Shown one piece after another: positions 1 through 9,164 of a stretch of 64,000 bases of DNA. The DNA is from Paraburkholderia bryophila. Its GTDB lineage: Bacteria; Pseudomonadota; Gammaproteobacteria; Burkholderiales; Burkholderiaceae. Where the stretch lies: contig NZ_QLTK01000005.1 in NCBI RefSeq assembly GCF_003269035.1, positions 248,001 to 312,000 of the forward strand, written 5' to 3'. Both the position numbers and the translations under genes were made by a program. The notes beneath the pieces were generated by a model. It did not search any database, was not told the origin of the DNA, and worked only from the letters and a program-made list of their open reading frames with translations. How positions within the stretch are numbered: position 1 is the first letter of the stretch; every line of letters begins with the position of its first letter.

Positions 1-1
1 C

Positions 2-1327
2 GCCGGCAGCATGCTGCTGCTCGTCCTGTCGCGCGGCCTGCAAGGGATCGGCGGCGGCATTCTGATCGGCACGGTGTTCGCCACCGTCGCCGATCTGTTC
101 CCCGATCCGAAGCGGCGGCTGCGCTGGCTGGTGTTCGTCACGTCCTCGTTCGGCGTGGCCAATATGGTGGGGCCCACGCTCGGCGGCATGCTGACGCAAT
201 ACGGCGGCTGGCGGCTGGTGTTCTTCGTCAACGTGCCGGTCGGGCTGGTCTCGCTGCTATTCGTGCAGCGCTTTTTGCCGCCCCTGCATCAATTGCGGCG
301 CGCGGGGCCGGTCCGGCTCGACTGGCTCGGCGCGTGCGTGCTCGCGCTCACGTTCGGCACGTTGCAAGTGCTGATCGAGTTGTTTCCGAAACATGGCGTC
401 GACACGATGACGATCGCGCTGACCGCCGTCGCGGCGAGTTGCGCGCTGATTCTATGGCTGTGGGAACGCCGCGTCGGCTATCCGATCGTGCCCGTGGACA
501 TGCTGATGGATCGCAAGCTGTCCGCGCTGTTCGCGATGTCGGTGCTCGGCGGCTTCGCGCTGTTTTCGCTGGTGTTCTATGTGCCGCTGCTATTTCAAGG
601 CGGCTATGCAATGTCCGCCCACGATTCGGGCATGCTGATCACGCCGTTGCTGCTGGGCACGACGATCGGCAGCGTGGTCAACAACCGGATCGTCACACGA
701 ATCCGGCGCGCGAACGGCATCATGTATGCGGGTTTTGCGCTGTCCGCGCTGGCGTGCCTCAGCGTGGTCGCGCTGCACGGCAACGAGCCGCATCTCGTGT
801 GGATGTCGTGCATGGGCATCAGCGGACTCGGCCTCGGCCTGGTCGCCACCAGTCTGACGGTCTGTTCGCAACAGATCGTCGCGCGCGATCACGTCGGGGC
901 GGCGACCGCGCTGCTGCAATCGCTGCGGACCTTCGGCGGCATGCTCGGCACGGTGATGACCGGCGCCCTGCTCGGCCATCTCTACTCGCGCGGCGTTCAT
1001 CGTTCGCTCGATTCGTATCAGGCAACGCAGTGGTTCAAATCGTTCGCCAGTCCCGAGTTGCTGGTGGATCGCGCGGAACAGGCGGCATTGATCAACCGGC
1101 TGGTCAGCGCCGGCCACGCGGGCGACGCGATGATGAATTCCGCGCGCGACGCCCTCGTGCAGTCGATTCACATCGGCATTCTGGTCGCGGGCGCCGCCGC
1201 GCTGGTCGGCCTCTGCCTGGCCTGGTTCGTACCGCCGGTGCGGATCGGCTATCCGGACACCGTCCTCGCGCCGGACGTCCCAACACCGGCCGACGCCGCT
1301 CCTCCCGTGCCGCGCAGCGCGCGCTAG
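2..1327 (+). CDS. MFS drug-efflux transporter, DHA2 (EmrB/QacA) type, 5'-truncated
   Basis: Proton-driven inner-membrane exporter of the 14-helix DHA2 family. The reading frame is open to the left edge of the window, and the first visible residues (AGSMLLLVLSRGLQGIGGG) are the end of helix 4, so roughly the first 100 residues are missing. The motif GLQGIGGGILIG and the following GPTLGGMLTQYGGWRLVFFVNVPVG are the family's motif C/helix 5 region. About ten hydrophobic segments follow, and the tail is hydrophilic and Pro/Ala-rich. The substrate cannot be read from sequence. Upstream neighbours, which often encode a membrane-fusion partner for EmrB, lie outside the window. Confidence 0.88.
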   Translation, partial: AGSMLLLVLSRGLQGIGGGILIGTVFATVADLFPDPKRRLRWLVFVTSSFGVANMVGPTLGGMLTQYGGWRLVFFVNVPVGLVSLLFVQRFLPPLHQLRRAGPVRLDWLGACVLALTFGTLQVLIELFPKHGVDTMTIALTAVAASCALILWLWERRVGYPIVPVDMLMDRKLSALFAMSVLGGFALFSLVFYVPLLFQGGYAMSAHDSGMLITPLLLGTTIGSVVNNRIVTRIRRANGIMYAGFALSALACLSVVALHGNEPHLVWMSCMGISGLGLGLVATSLTVCSQQIVARDHVGAATALLQSLRTFGGMLGTVMTGALLGHLYSRGVHRSLDSYQATQWFKSFASPELLVDRAEQAALINRLVSAGHAGDAMMNSARDALVQSIHIGILVAGAAALVGLCLAWFVPPVRIGYPDTVLAPDVPTPADAAPPVPRSAR

Positions 1328-1457
1328 ACGGGCACCTCCCAGGCATGCGGTTTGCTGACTAAAGACGTCGATCTGCCGATCGCGAACCCTTCTCACGATG
1401 GGCGCTGCGTGGCTAGCGTGACGGCGGATCCTGTCAACCCAAGCGGAGGTTATTAAT

Positions 1458-1613
1458 ATGTTGGGAACTATTCTTCTGATTGTGCTGATTCTTCTTCTCA
1501 TCGGTGCGTTTCCGACCTGGCCGCACAGCCGCTCGTGGGGCTACGCGCCGACGGGTGGTATCGGCGTCGTGCTGATCGTCATCATCGTGTTGCTGGTGGC
1601 TGGTGTGATATAG
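1458..1613 (+). CDS. DUF3309 family small membrane protein
   Basis: Predicted 51-residue protein starting MLGTILLIVLILLLIGAF. It has two hydrophobic segments separated by a short polar loop with the sequence PTWPHSRSWGYAPTGG, which is the signature of the DUF3309 family; the total length also fits. A good ribosome-binding site (AGCGGAGG) lies 8 bases before the ATG. The gene stands alone between the MFS gene and the SDR gene. The family has no assigned function; members are often stress-inducible membrane peptides, but that is not shown here. Confidence 0.85.
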   Translation: MLGTILLIVLILLLIGAFPTWPHSRSWGYAPTGGIGVVLIVIIVLLVAGVI

Positions 1614-1767
1614 CCACGGCAGATTGAACCAACGGTTCTTCGTTCAAACCGAACCTTGAAGCGGCGCCGGCCGCCGGATATCGATGCAGTTTGCTGCGTC
1701 GGTTATCCGGCGGTTTCGTTATGTCGACGGCTATCACCAACTCACGTTTGTCACGCCGGAGAATGGG

Positions 1768-2568
1768 ATGGAAAAGTTACTCGCGAATCAGGTCGCTGTA
1801 ATCACCGGGGCCAGTTCCGGGATTGGTTACGGCGTCGCCAAAGCGCTGGCGGATGCGGGCGCAGCCGTGGTGCTGAACTACCACTCGCATGCCGATGCGG
1901 CGCAACGACTCGCCGAGGAAATCGAACGGACCGGTGGCGCCGCGCTCGCGGTTCAAGCCGACGTAGCCGACCCGGCTCAAGTCGACAATATGTTCGACGC
2001 GTGCCGCGCGCATTTCGGGACGGTCGATATCGTGGTCGCGAATTCGGGCATGCAGAAAGACAGCGCGTTTGCCGACATGACGCTGCAAGATTGGCAAACG
2101 GTGTTGGCAACGAATCTGACCGGGCAATTCCTGACCGCGCAAGCAGCAGTGAAGGAATTCAGGCGGCGTGGACCGCGCGACGTGTCGAAAGCACTGGGCA
2201 AAATTATCTGCATGAGCTCCGTACATGAAGTGATTCCGTGGGCGGGACATGTGAACTATGCGGCTTCCAAAGGGGGCATTCAGATGTTCATGAAATCCCT
2301 CGCGCAGGAGGTCGCGCCCGAACGGATTCGCGTCAACTCCATCGCGCCCGGCGCAATCCGCACGCCGATCAATAAAGACGCGTGGGACACCGTAGCCGCG
2401 CGCGAAAAGTTGCTGAAATTGATTCCGTACGGCCGTGTCGGCGACGTGGACGACATCGGCAAGGCCGCGGTATGGCTCGCGTCGGATGAAAGCGATTACG
2501 TGGTCGGCACGACGTTGTTCGTCGACGGCGGCATGACGCTTTATCCTGGCTTCGCGGATAACGGTTGA
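1768..2568 (+). CDS. SDR oxidoreductase, glucose 1-dehydrogenase-like
   Basis: Classical short-chain dehydrogenase of 266 residues using NAD(P). The cofactor motif ITGASSGIGYG is near residue 12. The catalytic Ser-Tyr-Lys set is in CMSSVHEVIPWAGHVNYAASK; the SSVHE..PW..YAASKGG pattern is typical of glucose 1-dehydrogenases. The C-terminal VDGGMTLYPGF also fits. The NNAG motif is altered to NSG. I chose the start MEKLLANQ because it sits just before the first strand and has GGAG about ten bases upstream; the open frame extends 28 codons further with no family support. It converges on the sugar-acid kinase gene with a 10-base gap, so involvement in that pathway is possible but unproven. Confidence 0.85.
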   Translation: MEKLLANQVAVITGASSGIGYGVAKALADAGAAVVLNYHSHADAAQRLAEEIERTGGAALAVQADVADPAQVDNMFDACRAHFGTVDIVVANSGMQKDSAFADMTLQDWQTVLATNLTGQFLTAQAAVKEFRRRGPRDVSKALGKIICMSSVHEVIPWAGHVNYAASKGGIQMFMKSLAQEVAPERIRVNSIAPGAIRTPINKDAWDTVAAREKLLKLIPYGRVGDVDDIGKAAVWLASDESDYVVGTTLFVDGGMTLYPGFADNG

Positions 2569-2578
2569 TGGCTGTTGC

Positions 2579-4000
2579 TTACGCGTCTCGTACTTCGTCA
2601 CCGTCGAGCAGTTGCTCGAACAGATCCGTGCCGCCCATCTGACCACCCTTGAGCATGATCTCCATGCCGTCGAGATCCGCGCGATCGGCGTGCAAACGAC
2701 ACACCGTGACGCCGGCCGATAAGGGCGCGAGATACGATAAACCCCATGCACCGAGCGCGCGCACGGCGAAGCTCGATGTGTCGCCGCCGGCAATGCCGAT
2801 GCGTTGCAGACGCACGGCGCCGAGTACCTGTTTCAACAGCGTCGCGCAGGTCTCGGCGAGGTGAGGGAGTGCGCCTTCGGCAGGCGCGGCTAGATGCGCA
2901 TTCGTGTCGGCATCGGCACCGGCATTCGCCTTCGTTTCATGATCAGCCGCACGCGCCGCGCGCCGCTTCGTGAACGCAAGCACGTTGCGCCCGTCGCGCA
3001 ACGACGCGGCTATCGCTGCCACCTGCGTCGCGAGATAAGCGGCTGCGTCGCCGCCGGTCATTTGCAACGGGTCCAACTCGACACGCAAATAAGAGTGCGC
3101 CGCCTCGATCTGTAACTCGGTCAGCGGCGACAAGCTCCCCGCCAGCACGAACACGGGACCCTGCGCGCGCGCCAACCCGACTGAACCCGTGGCCACCGCA
3201 GATCGACCAGCCGTGCCGCGCGTCAAGGCATACGCCTGCGCGACACTACTCGCGCCAACCGCCAGCAGCGGCGCCGACGTCGCGGCGTAACGCGAGATCA
3301 ACTCGCCGATCGCGTGCAGATGCGACGCGTCGAGCACATCGAACAGCACGGCGTCCGGCTTTAAATCGAGCCGACGCCGCACCTCGGATTGCAGCGCCGC
3401 AGCGCCCGACGCATAGCTCCGCCAGTCGACCGATTGCACATTCTGCAAGCCTTGCCGCTGCAGATGCACGCGCAAATCCGCTTCATTCATCGGCGTGACT
3501 GGATGCCGGCTCATGGTCGGATGACGATCGATCCGGTAGACCGTTTTCCGGGCGTCATCGGCGCCGGCCGCCGCGAATAACTGGCCAAACACGCAATAGC
3601 GCCGCAAATCCGGCTGCCCGCCGATCACCGCGACGAGTTCGTTCGCGCAGTACTCGCGCAAGGTCTGGATCGCCACGCCGATGCTGCCGGTCTGCGGCGC
3701 GCTATCGAAGGTCGAGCACACCTTGTAGTGCATCACGCGCACGCCGAGCTTCGCGAATGCCGCGCCGACATGGGTGAGTTCGTGTTGCTGCGCGGAAGGC
3801 GCCATGGTCCGCGCGGCGCCCGCGACACCGACCGCATCGAGCGGGCCCGACGTCGATAGACGCGCGGCATCCGGCGGCTCGAAAAACAGCATCGTGCGTA
3901 TGCCGGCGCGCGCGAGATGCGCGAGCGTGTCGGTCGCGCCGGTGAAATCGTCGCCGTAGAACGCGTAGTCCGGGCCATCGTCGCGCGGCAGGTCACTCAT
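2579..4000 (-). CDS. four-carbon acid sugar kinase family protein (OtnK/OiaK-like, DUF1537)
   Basis: ATP-dependent kinase of 473 residues that phosphorylates a sugar-acid intermediate. The N-terminal motif YGDDFTGATDTLAHLARAG (about residues 14-32) is the substrate-domain signature. The C-terminal nucleotide-binding domain shows GIAGGDTSSFAVRALG and KGGQMGGTDLFEQLL. There is a low-complexity Ala/Asp/Asn-rich insert between the domains (about residues 350-375). The family includes 3-oxo-tetronate kinases and 3-oxo-isoapionate kinase (OiaK). The gene lies 36 bases downstream of the RuBisCO-like gene and is the last gene of the operon. An OiaK-like role is my inference from that neighbour. The exact substrate is unknown. 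Confidence 0.87.
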   Translation of the reverse strand: MSDLPRDDGPDYAFYGDDFTGATDTLAHLARAGIRTMLFFEPPDAARLSTSGPLDAVGVAGAARTMAPSAQQHELTHVGAAFAKLGVRVMHYKVCSTFDSAPQTGSIGVAIQTLREYCANELVAVIGGQPDLRRYCVFGQLFAAAGADDARKTVYRIDRHPTMSRHPVTPMNEADLRVHLQRQGLQNVQSVDWRSYASGAAALQSEVRRRLDLKPDAVLFDVLDASHLHAIGELISRYAATSAPLLAVGASSVAQAYALTRGTAGRSAVATGSVGLARAQGPVFVLAGSLSPLTELQIEAAHSYLRVELDPLQMTGGDAAAYLATQVAAIAASLRDGRNVLAFTKRRAARAADHETKANAGADADTNAHLAAPAEGALPHLAETCATLLKQVLGAVRLQRIGIAGGDTSSFAVRALGAWGLSYLAPLSAGVTVCRLHADRADLDGMEIMLKGGQMGGTDLFEQLLDGDEVRDA

Positions 4001-4036
4001 AGTCTCTACCCCTTGTACGACGTGCCGCTGCGCCGC

Positions 4037-5332
4037 TCACGCGCGGCCGCCGAAAAACGCCAACGCGCGCCGCAGTTCCGGCATGTGCTCCGCGTACACC
4101 GTTAGCGGCGTGCCGGCCTGCACGGCAGCCCACGCCTGGCGCACGCTAGTCACGCCCGCGGCGGGGCCGTCCGGATGCGCGAGAATGCCGCCGCCCGACA
4201 TGAACAGCAGATCAGTGGACCGCACCGCGTCGAACGTAGCCTGCGCGGTGCCGGCCCATTGCCCCGATGAGAACGCGGGCAGCACCACGTCGTCGACACC
4301 GGGCGCGAGCGGCGTCGCGCAGTCGCGCGCCGACTCGATCACCTCGGCGTCGCTCTGCGCGAATTTGCCGGCCAGGCCGTGAACGTGCATATGATCGACG
4401 CCGCTCAAACGCCACAACGTTTGATACGCCTGAAACGACATGCCGAGCGCCGGATCGCGCGACATCATGCCGTAGCCGTTGCGATGCGCGTGCAACACCA
4501 GCGGCGTAGCGCGGCGCAGCGTCTGGATCGCGGAGAAGCCGCACCAATTGATGCTCGCCATCACGCAACTGCCGCCCTCCTGTTCGACCAGGTCGGCATG
4601 ACGACGCATGGCGTCGAGGTCGTCGGTGATATTGAAGGCGACCATGACCGGCCGGCCGCTACGCTCGCGATAGCCGCGCACCTCGGCCATCACCGCCCGC
4701 ACGCGCTCCGCGAGCGGCGCGTGCAGCGGATTCGCGCACACCTCGTCGTCCTTGATGAAATCGACGCCTGCTTCGCAGAGCTCGCGCACCAGCGCTGCCG
4801 TTTCCGCTGCGCTCAGGCCGACGTTCGGCTTGACGATGGTGCCGATCAACGGTCGGTCGCGCACTTCGGTCAACGCGCGCGTGCCATTCACACCATGCCG
4901 CGGCATGTCAAACCGCGCGCGATAGGTAGCCGGCAAACGCAGCGACAACAGGCGCATGCCGGTCACTTCGCCGAGGTCGTACAGATTGCCGGCGACGGTC
5001 GCGGCCAGCGTCGGCAGATTCGCGCCGATGTTGGCCAGCGGGAACGACAGCGTGACCCGCGCGCGCCGCCACGGACCCGTTGCGTGCTGGCGCGCGAGCC
5101 ACGCGTTCGGCAAGCTGGGTTGCGCCGCGGCGTCGAGTTCTTCGATTTGCAACACGGTTGCGCGGCTGCGGGCGCGCAGCGCATCGGATTCATTGGCGAC
5201 GCGCACGAAGGTGCCGCTCGACTGCTCGCCGGCCATCACGTCGGCGACGCGTGCGGGATCGAGCGGCGTCTCGATCAGATAGTCGGCTTCGAGTACATCG
5301 TCGCCGGTCTGCCGTTGCGGCGCGGCGTTCAT
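4037..5332 (-). CDS. RuBisCO-like protein (form IV-type, OiaX/OiaT-like)
   Basis: RuBisCO large-subunit superfamily protein of 431 residues that should act on an enolisable phosphorylated sugar acid, not fix CO2. Visible active-site elements: GTIVKPNVGLS (Lys168, the RuBisCO Lys175 position, but the usual second Lys is Asn170), FIKDDE (Lys194, Asp196, Glu197, the carbamate/Mg site), HAHRNGYG (His-Arg near 283), DHMHVHGLAGKF (His318, Lys323) and FMSGGGILAHPDGPAAG (phosphate-binding Gly loop). The KPN change and KDDE retention are typical of RuBisCO-like proteins used in catabolism. Known relatives paired with a DUF1537 kinase are 3-oxo-isoapionate-4-phosphate decarboxylase and transcarboxylase/hydrolase. 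It overlaps the VOC gene by 4 bases (ATGA), so translation is coupled. Confidence 0.9.
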   Translation of the reverse strand: MNAAPQRQTGDDVLEADYLIETPLDPARVADVMAGEQSSGTFVRVANESDALRARSRATVLQIEELDAAAQPSLPNAWLARQHATGPWRRARVTLSFPLANIGANLPTLAATVAGNLYDLGEVTGMRLLSLRLPATYRARFDMPRHGVNGTRALTEVRDRPLIGTIVKPNVGLSAAETAALVRELCEAGVDFIKDDEVCANPLHAPLAERVRAVMAEVRGYRERSGRPVMVAFNITDDLDAMRRHADLVEQEGGSCVMASINWCGFSAIQTLRRATPLVLHAHRNGYGMMSRDPALGMSFQAYQTLWRLSGVDHMHVHGLAGKFAQSDAEVIESARDCATPLAPGVDDVVLPAFSSGQWAGTAQATFDAVRSTDLLFMSGGGILAHPDGPAAGVTSVRQAWAAVQAGTPLTVYAEHMPELRRALAFFGGRA

Positions 5333-5868
5333 AGCATGCCCAGATCGGGAAAACGGCGTATCGGATCGCTACCGTCCCAGTCGCGGGACGCCACGTGGAT
5401 CATGTCGAACAGTTTGCCTTTCGGCCCAGCTATCTCCGACAGTTCGATCACCGTGCCCGGATGGTTTTCCGTGTCGAAGTAAACGAACCGGCCGTTGCGC
5501 CCCACTTCGCCGCTCATCGCGACCGTGAAGCCCTGCGCTTGCAGACGCGCGAGATCCGCGTCGAACGAGGTGGTCCAATACGCGTTGTGCTGCAAGCCCG
5601 TGTGACCGGCGGCGAGAAAGTCGCGATACATGGACGGCGCGTCATTGCGAGTCTGGATCAGCTCGACCTGCAGCGGCCCCGAGTTCGCCAACGCGACCGA
5701 GTTATGCACCTCGTAAGATTGGCCGCGATACGTGTAATTTTCGATCGGCACGTGTTCGTTGTAGAACCAGGGGCCGACGCCGAGCACGCGGCTCCAGTAG
5801 TCCATTGCGGCTTCGATATCGCGGACCACGTATCCCGCCTGACGAATTTCGCCAAAGAAACGACTCAT
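5329..5868 (-). CDS. VOC family (glyoxalase/epimerase-like) protein
   Basis: Protein of 179 residues with the paired beta-alpha-beta-beta-beta fold of the vicinal-oxygen-chelate superfamily. The opening QAGYVVRDIEAAMDYWSRVLG, the internal LQVELIQ, the GLQHNAYWTT segment and the late GTVIELSE supply the metal-ligand positions, read as Gln, Glu, His and Glu. The first ligand is Gln where His is more common. The start MSRFFGEI is chosen because GGGAG lies 6 bases upstream; the longer frame has no such site. It is translationally coupled to the RuBisCO-like gene, which suggests it isomerises or epimerises an intermediate of the same pathway. The reaction is unknown. Confidence 0.85.
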   Translation of the reverse strand: MSRFFGEIRQAGYVVRDIEAAMDYWSRVLGVGPWFYNEHVPIENYTYRGQSYEVHNSVALANSGPLQVELIQTRNDAPSMYRDFLAAGHTGLQHNAYWTTSFDADLARLQAQGFTVAMSGEVGRNGRFVYFDTENHPGTVIELSEIAGPKGKLFDMIHVASRDWDGSDPIRRFPDLGML

Positions 5869-5961
5869 GTAGCTCTCCCAAAGCGTCAGGATTGAAAAGA
5901 CGAGCGACACCCCGGCGTGGCTGTCGATGCCGCGTCCGTAGGTCGAACGTATAAAGAAAAC

Positions 5962-7848
5962 CTAGAGAAACCCGATCGATATCCAGGGAATCGCCGCGAC
6001 CAGAATCAGGCCGAAGATCAACGCGCCCATATAACCGACGATCGGACCGATACCCGCGTCGGGATTGACCTTGCTGATCGCGCATGCCGAGTAATAGCCA
6101 ACGCCGAACGGCGGTGAGAACAGGCCGACGCCCATCGACAGAATCACGACGATCGCGTAGTGCACCTCGTTGACGCCGGCCATCCGCGCGATCGGGAACA
6201 GCAGCGGCCCGAATAGCACGATCGCGGGAATCCCTTCGAGCACGCTGCCGAGCATCACGAACACGACGATCGACACCGCGAGAAAACCGTACGCACCGCC
6301 GGGCATGGCGCCCATCCATTGCGCGAGGTCCTGCGAAAAGCCGGATTGCGTGAGCGCCCACGCCATCGCGGTTGCGCATCCGATGATGAAAAGAATCGCC
6401 CCCGACAAGGTTGCGGCGTCCACCAGCATGCGGCCGAGCCGCCGCCATTCGAAGCGGCGATAGATCAGCACGCCGACCAGCATCGAATAGGCGATGCCGA
6501 TGGTCGACACTTCGGTTGCGGTTGCGATCCCTTCGACCACCGCCATGCGAATCACGAACGGCAAGGCCAGCGCCGGCAACGACACGAGCAACAGCCGCCC
6601 GATCTGCGCCCGCGTGAAACGCTGCGCACCGCTCAGGTCTTCCTTGCGATAACGCCACCACACCACGACGCACAGAATCAGCGCGAGCACCGCGCCTGGC
6701 AGCATGCCCGCCGTGAACAGCGCGGAGATCGACAAGCCGGTAACCGAGCCGATCGTGATCAACACGATGCTCGGTGGAATCGTTTCGCTTTGCGCACCGG
6801 TGGTGGCGAGCAGCGCGACCAGATCGCCTTCGGCGGCGCCGCGTTTTTTCATCTCGGGGAACAGCACCGGCGCGATCGCCGCCATGTCCGCCACCTTCGA
6901 CCCGGAGATGCCGGACACCAGATACATCGCGCCGATCAGCACGAACGACAAGCCGCCATGCACATGACCGACGAGGCTCGCGAGGAATTCGATCATCGCG
7001 CGCGCCATGCCGGTCATTTCGATCAGCAGGCCGAGGAATACGAACAGCGGCACGGCCAGCAACACCAGATGCGACATGCCCTCGTCCATCCGGCCGACCA
7101 TCACTTCGAGCGGGGTAAAGGTCGAGAGACCGAGATAGCCGAAGGTGGCCAGCGCGAAGGAAAACCCGATCGGCACGCCCGAGAAAATGCCCACCGCCAC
7201 GACGCCGACGAAAAAAATCACGAGGTTGGTCTTGCCGAGGGTCTGGAACCACGGACCGGCGAACACCGCCACCGCACCCAGCAGCGCCGCGATGGCGAGC
7301 GCAATGAGTACATCGCGCAGTCGGCTCACCTGGGCGAGACGCAGCAGGCCGACCAGCAGCATGAGCGCCGCGCCGATCGGCAACGCGAGCGCGCGCCACG
7401 CGTTGCTGATCTGCAAGGCGGGCGTCACGATCGCAGCCTCGCCGGACGCGTAGTCATAGGCCGGCGCAATCAGCAGCGCCAGCAACGCAACCGAGGCCGC
7501 GATCGCCAGCGTATCGACAAACGCCCGCCGCGACGGCGACAAACGGCTGACCAGCGCCGTCATCCGCATATGTTCGCCGCGTCGCAACGCAAGCACGGCG
7601 CCGAGCATGGCGAGCCACAGAAACAGAATGCCAGCGAGTTCGTCCGACCAGACGAGCGGCTGATGCAGCAGGTAGCGCCACACCACGCCCGCGAACATGA
7701 CGACGATTTCCATCGCCAGCAGGGCGGCCGCGCAGACTTCGACGAGCGCGATCAACCCGCGATCGAAGCTTCGCAGCCAGCGGCGCGGCGCACTCGCCGC
7801 GTGCAACGGCACGTGGGCTTCCACTGGGTTCAACGCATGATTCGACAT
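5962..7848 (-). CDS. TRAP transporter fused permease (DctQ-DctM)
   Basis: Inner-membrane subunit of a tripartite ATP-independent periplasmic transporter, 628 residues. The first 190 or so residues are the small DctQ part with about four helices (motif WSDELAGILFLWLAMLGA). The rest is the large DctM part with about twelve helices, including FSGVPIGFSFALATFGYLG, SGISGSKVADMAAIAP and SETIPPSIVLITIGSVTG. Fusion of Q and M in one chain is common in TRAP systems. The start has AGGAGG eight bases upstream. The long open frame further upstream covers the binding-protein gene antisense to its codon use and is not coding. It presumably imports the sugar acid degraded by the downstream enzymes. Confidence 0.92.
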   Translation of the reverse strand: MSNHALNPVEAHVPLHAASAPRRWLRSFDRGLIALVEVCAAALLAMEIVVMFAGVVWRYLLHQPLVWSDELAGILFLWLAMLGAVLALRRGEHMRMTALVSRLSPSRRAFVDTLAIAASVALLALLIAPAYDYASGEAAIVTPALQISNAWRALALPIGAALMLLVGLLRLAQVSRLRDVLIALAIAALLGAVAVFAGPWFQTLGKTNLVIFFVGVVAVGIFSGVPIGFSFALATFGYLGLSTFTPLEVMVGRMDEGMSHLVLLAVPLFVFLGLLIEMTGMARAMIEFLASLVGHVHGGLSFVLIGAMYLVSGISGSKVADMAAIAPVLFPEMKKRGAAEGDLVALLATTGAQSETIPPSIVLITIGSVTGLSISALFTAGMLPGAVLALILCVVVWWRYRKEDLSGAQRFTRAQIGRLLLVSLPALALPFVIRMAVVEGIATATEVSTIGIAYSMLVGVLIYRRFEWRRLGRMLVDAATLSGAILFIIGCATAMAWALTQSGFSQDLAQWMGAMPGGAYGFLAVSIVVFVMLGSVLEGIPAIVLFGPLLFPIARMAGVNEVHYAIVVILSMGVGLFSPPFGVGYYSACAISKVNPDAGIGPIVGYMGALIFGLILVAAIPWISIGFL

Positions 7849-7922
7849 CCTTGCGCCTCCTCGCGGGTACTCGCCGCGCTCCGTCTTTTCCTGCCGGCTG
7901 CTCACCGGTTTGCCGCGCACGT

Positions 7923-8948
7923 TCAGGCCAGCTTGCCGACCGACTGTTCGAGCAGGTCCCACGCCTGATCGCCGAATTTGCTTTTCCATTCGGCGTAAAA
8001 GCCCGCCTGGCGCAATGCGGCGCGAAACGTATCCGGCGCAGGACGATTGATCGCGAGGCCTTTGCTCTGCAAATCCGCGACGGCCGCGTCGTTGAGCTTG
8101 CGCACGTCCTCGCGCTGCCGCAGAGCCGACTGATTGAACGCGTCGCTCGCAATGGCCTGCAGGTCTTTCGGCAAGCCCTGCCACGCGCGCGGGTTCAGCA
8201 CGAACCAGTAGCCGTCCCACATGTGATTGGTCAGGGAACAGTACTTCTGCACTTCGTAGAGTTTCGCCACTTGCACGATCGGCAGCGGGTTTTCCTGCGC
8301 ATCGACGATATGCGTTTGCAGCGACGAATAGACTTCGCTGAATTGCAGGCTGGTGGGCGACGCGCCGAGACCCTTGAACATGTCGATACTGAGTGGGCTC
8401 ACCGGCACGCGAATCTTCAGACCGTGCATGGTCTGCGCGCTCGTGATCGGACCGGTGCTGGTGGTCGTCTGACGAAAGCCGTTGTCCCACATCTTCTCGA
8501 ACGACTCGAGGCCGGCCTTTTGCATCGCCGCGCGCACGTAGGCGCCGAGCTTGCCGTCCATCGCGCTCCATACCTGGTGGTAGTCGCTGAAGGCGAAGCC
8601 GACGGCATTGATCGCGACCGACGGCGCGAGCGTCGACACCACCAGCGCCGACGGCGTGAACATTTCGATGCCGCCGCTGCGCACCTGCGCGAGCATGTCG
8701 GTGTCGCCGCCCAACTGGTTGTTGGGGAATATCCGGATCTCCATGCGCCCCCTGGACGCGTCGCGAATCTGGTTGGCGGCCTCCTGCGAGCGCACGTTCA
8801 GCGGATGCGTGAGCGGCAGATTGTTGCCGTACTTGAACACGAATTCCGGGCCGGACGCCGCGCGTACGATCGCCGGAAAACCCAGCGCGCCGGCTAGCGG
8901 CACGGCGGCCGCGGCGCGCAGCACGGTGCGTCTCGCGAGGTTGGTCAT
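7923..8948 (-). CDS. TRAP transporter substrate-binding protein (DctP family)
   Basis: Periplasmic receptor of 341 residues that delivers substrate to the DctQM permease encoded 74 bases downstream. The N-terminus MTNLARRTVLRAAAAVPLAG is a twin-arginine-like signal peptide, with likely cleavage after IVRA. The family's ligand Arg is in GLKIRVP, and the DAQENPLP segment matches the conserved DctP core. The family mostly binds carboxylates, including sugar acids, through that Arg. The start is supported by AGGAGA nine bases upstream. This is the first gene of the five-gene minus-strand unit. Confidence 0.92.
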   Translation of the reverse strand: MTNLARRTVLRAAAAVPLAGALGFPAIVRAASGPEFVFKYGNNLPLTHPLNVRSQEAANQIRDASRGRMEIRIFPNNQLGGDTDMLAQVRSGGIEMFTPSALVVSTLAPSVAINAVGFAFSDYHQVWSAMDGKLGAYVRAAMQKAGLESFEKMWDNGFRQTTTSTGPITSAQTMHGLKIRVPVSPLSIDMFKGLGASPTSLQFSEVYSSLQTHIVDAQENPLPIVQVAKLYEVQKYCSLTNHMWDGYWFVLNPRAWQGLPKDLQAIASDAFNQSALRQREDVRKLNDAAVADLQSKGLAINRPAPDTFRAALRQAGFYAEWKSKFGDQAWDLLEQSVGKLA

Positions 8949-8990
8949 TTGAGCGTCTCCTTGCTTATAATTGATGTGACGGTCGATTCC

Positions 8991-9141
8991 ATCAAAAACC
9001 ATCATCGTTCACGACAACCGTTGTTGCTATGACGGACTACGCTTTGATTTCGGGTCAGCGGCGTTCAGTCGTTGCGTGATAGCTGCAAGACTAGGCGTGC
9101 GCGGCAAGCACTGTCAAACCGCGAACTTGATGGTTTTTGAT
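8991..9141. promoter_or_regulatory. divergent control region with 14-bp exact inverted repeats
   Basis: ATCAAAAACCATCA at 8991-9004 is repeated exactly on the other strand at 9128-9141 (TGATGGTTTTTGAT). One copy lies about 45 bases before the dctP start and the other about 25 bases before the LacI-family start. Two matching sites flanking a divergent promoter are what a looping LacI-type repressor would use. No binding data; the assignment is inference. Confidence 0.6.
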
Positions 9142-9164
9142 TGACCTCTCCCTGAAGAACTGCC

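Noticed and set aside
6319..7968. 549-codon open frame on the plus strand
   Set aside because: Antisense to the TRAP permease, with Gln/Arg/His-rich composition and no domain.
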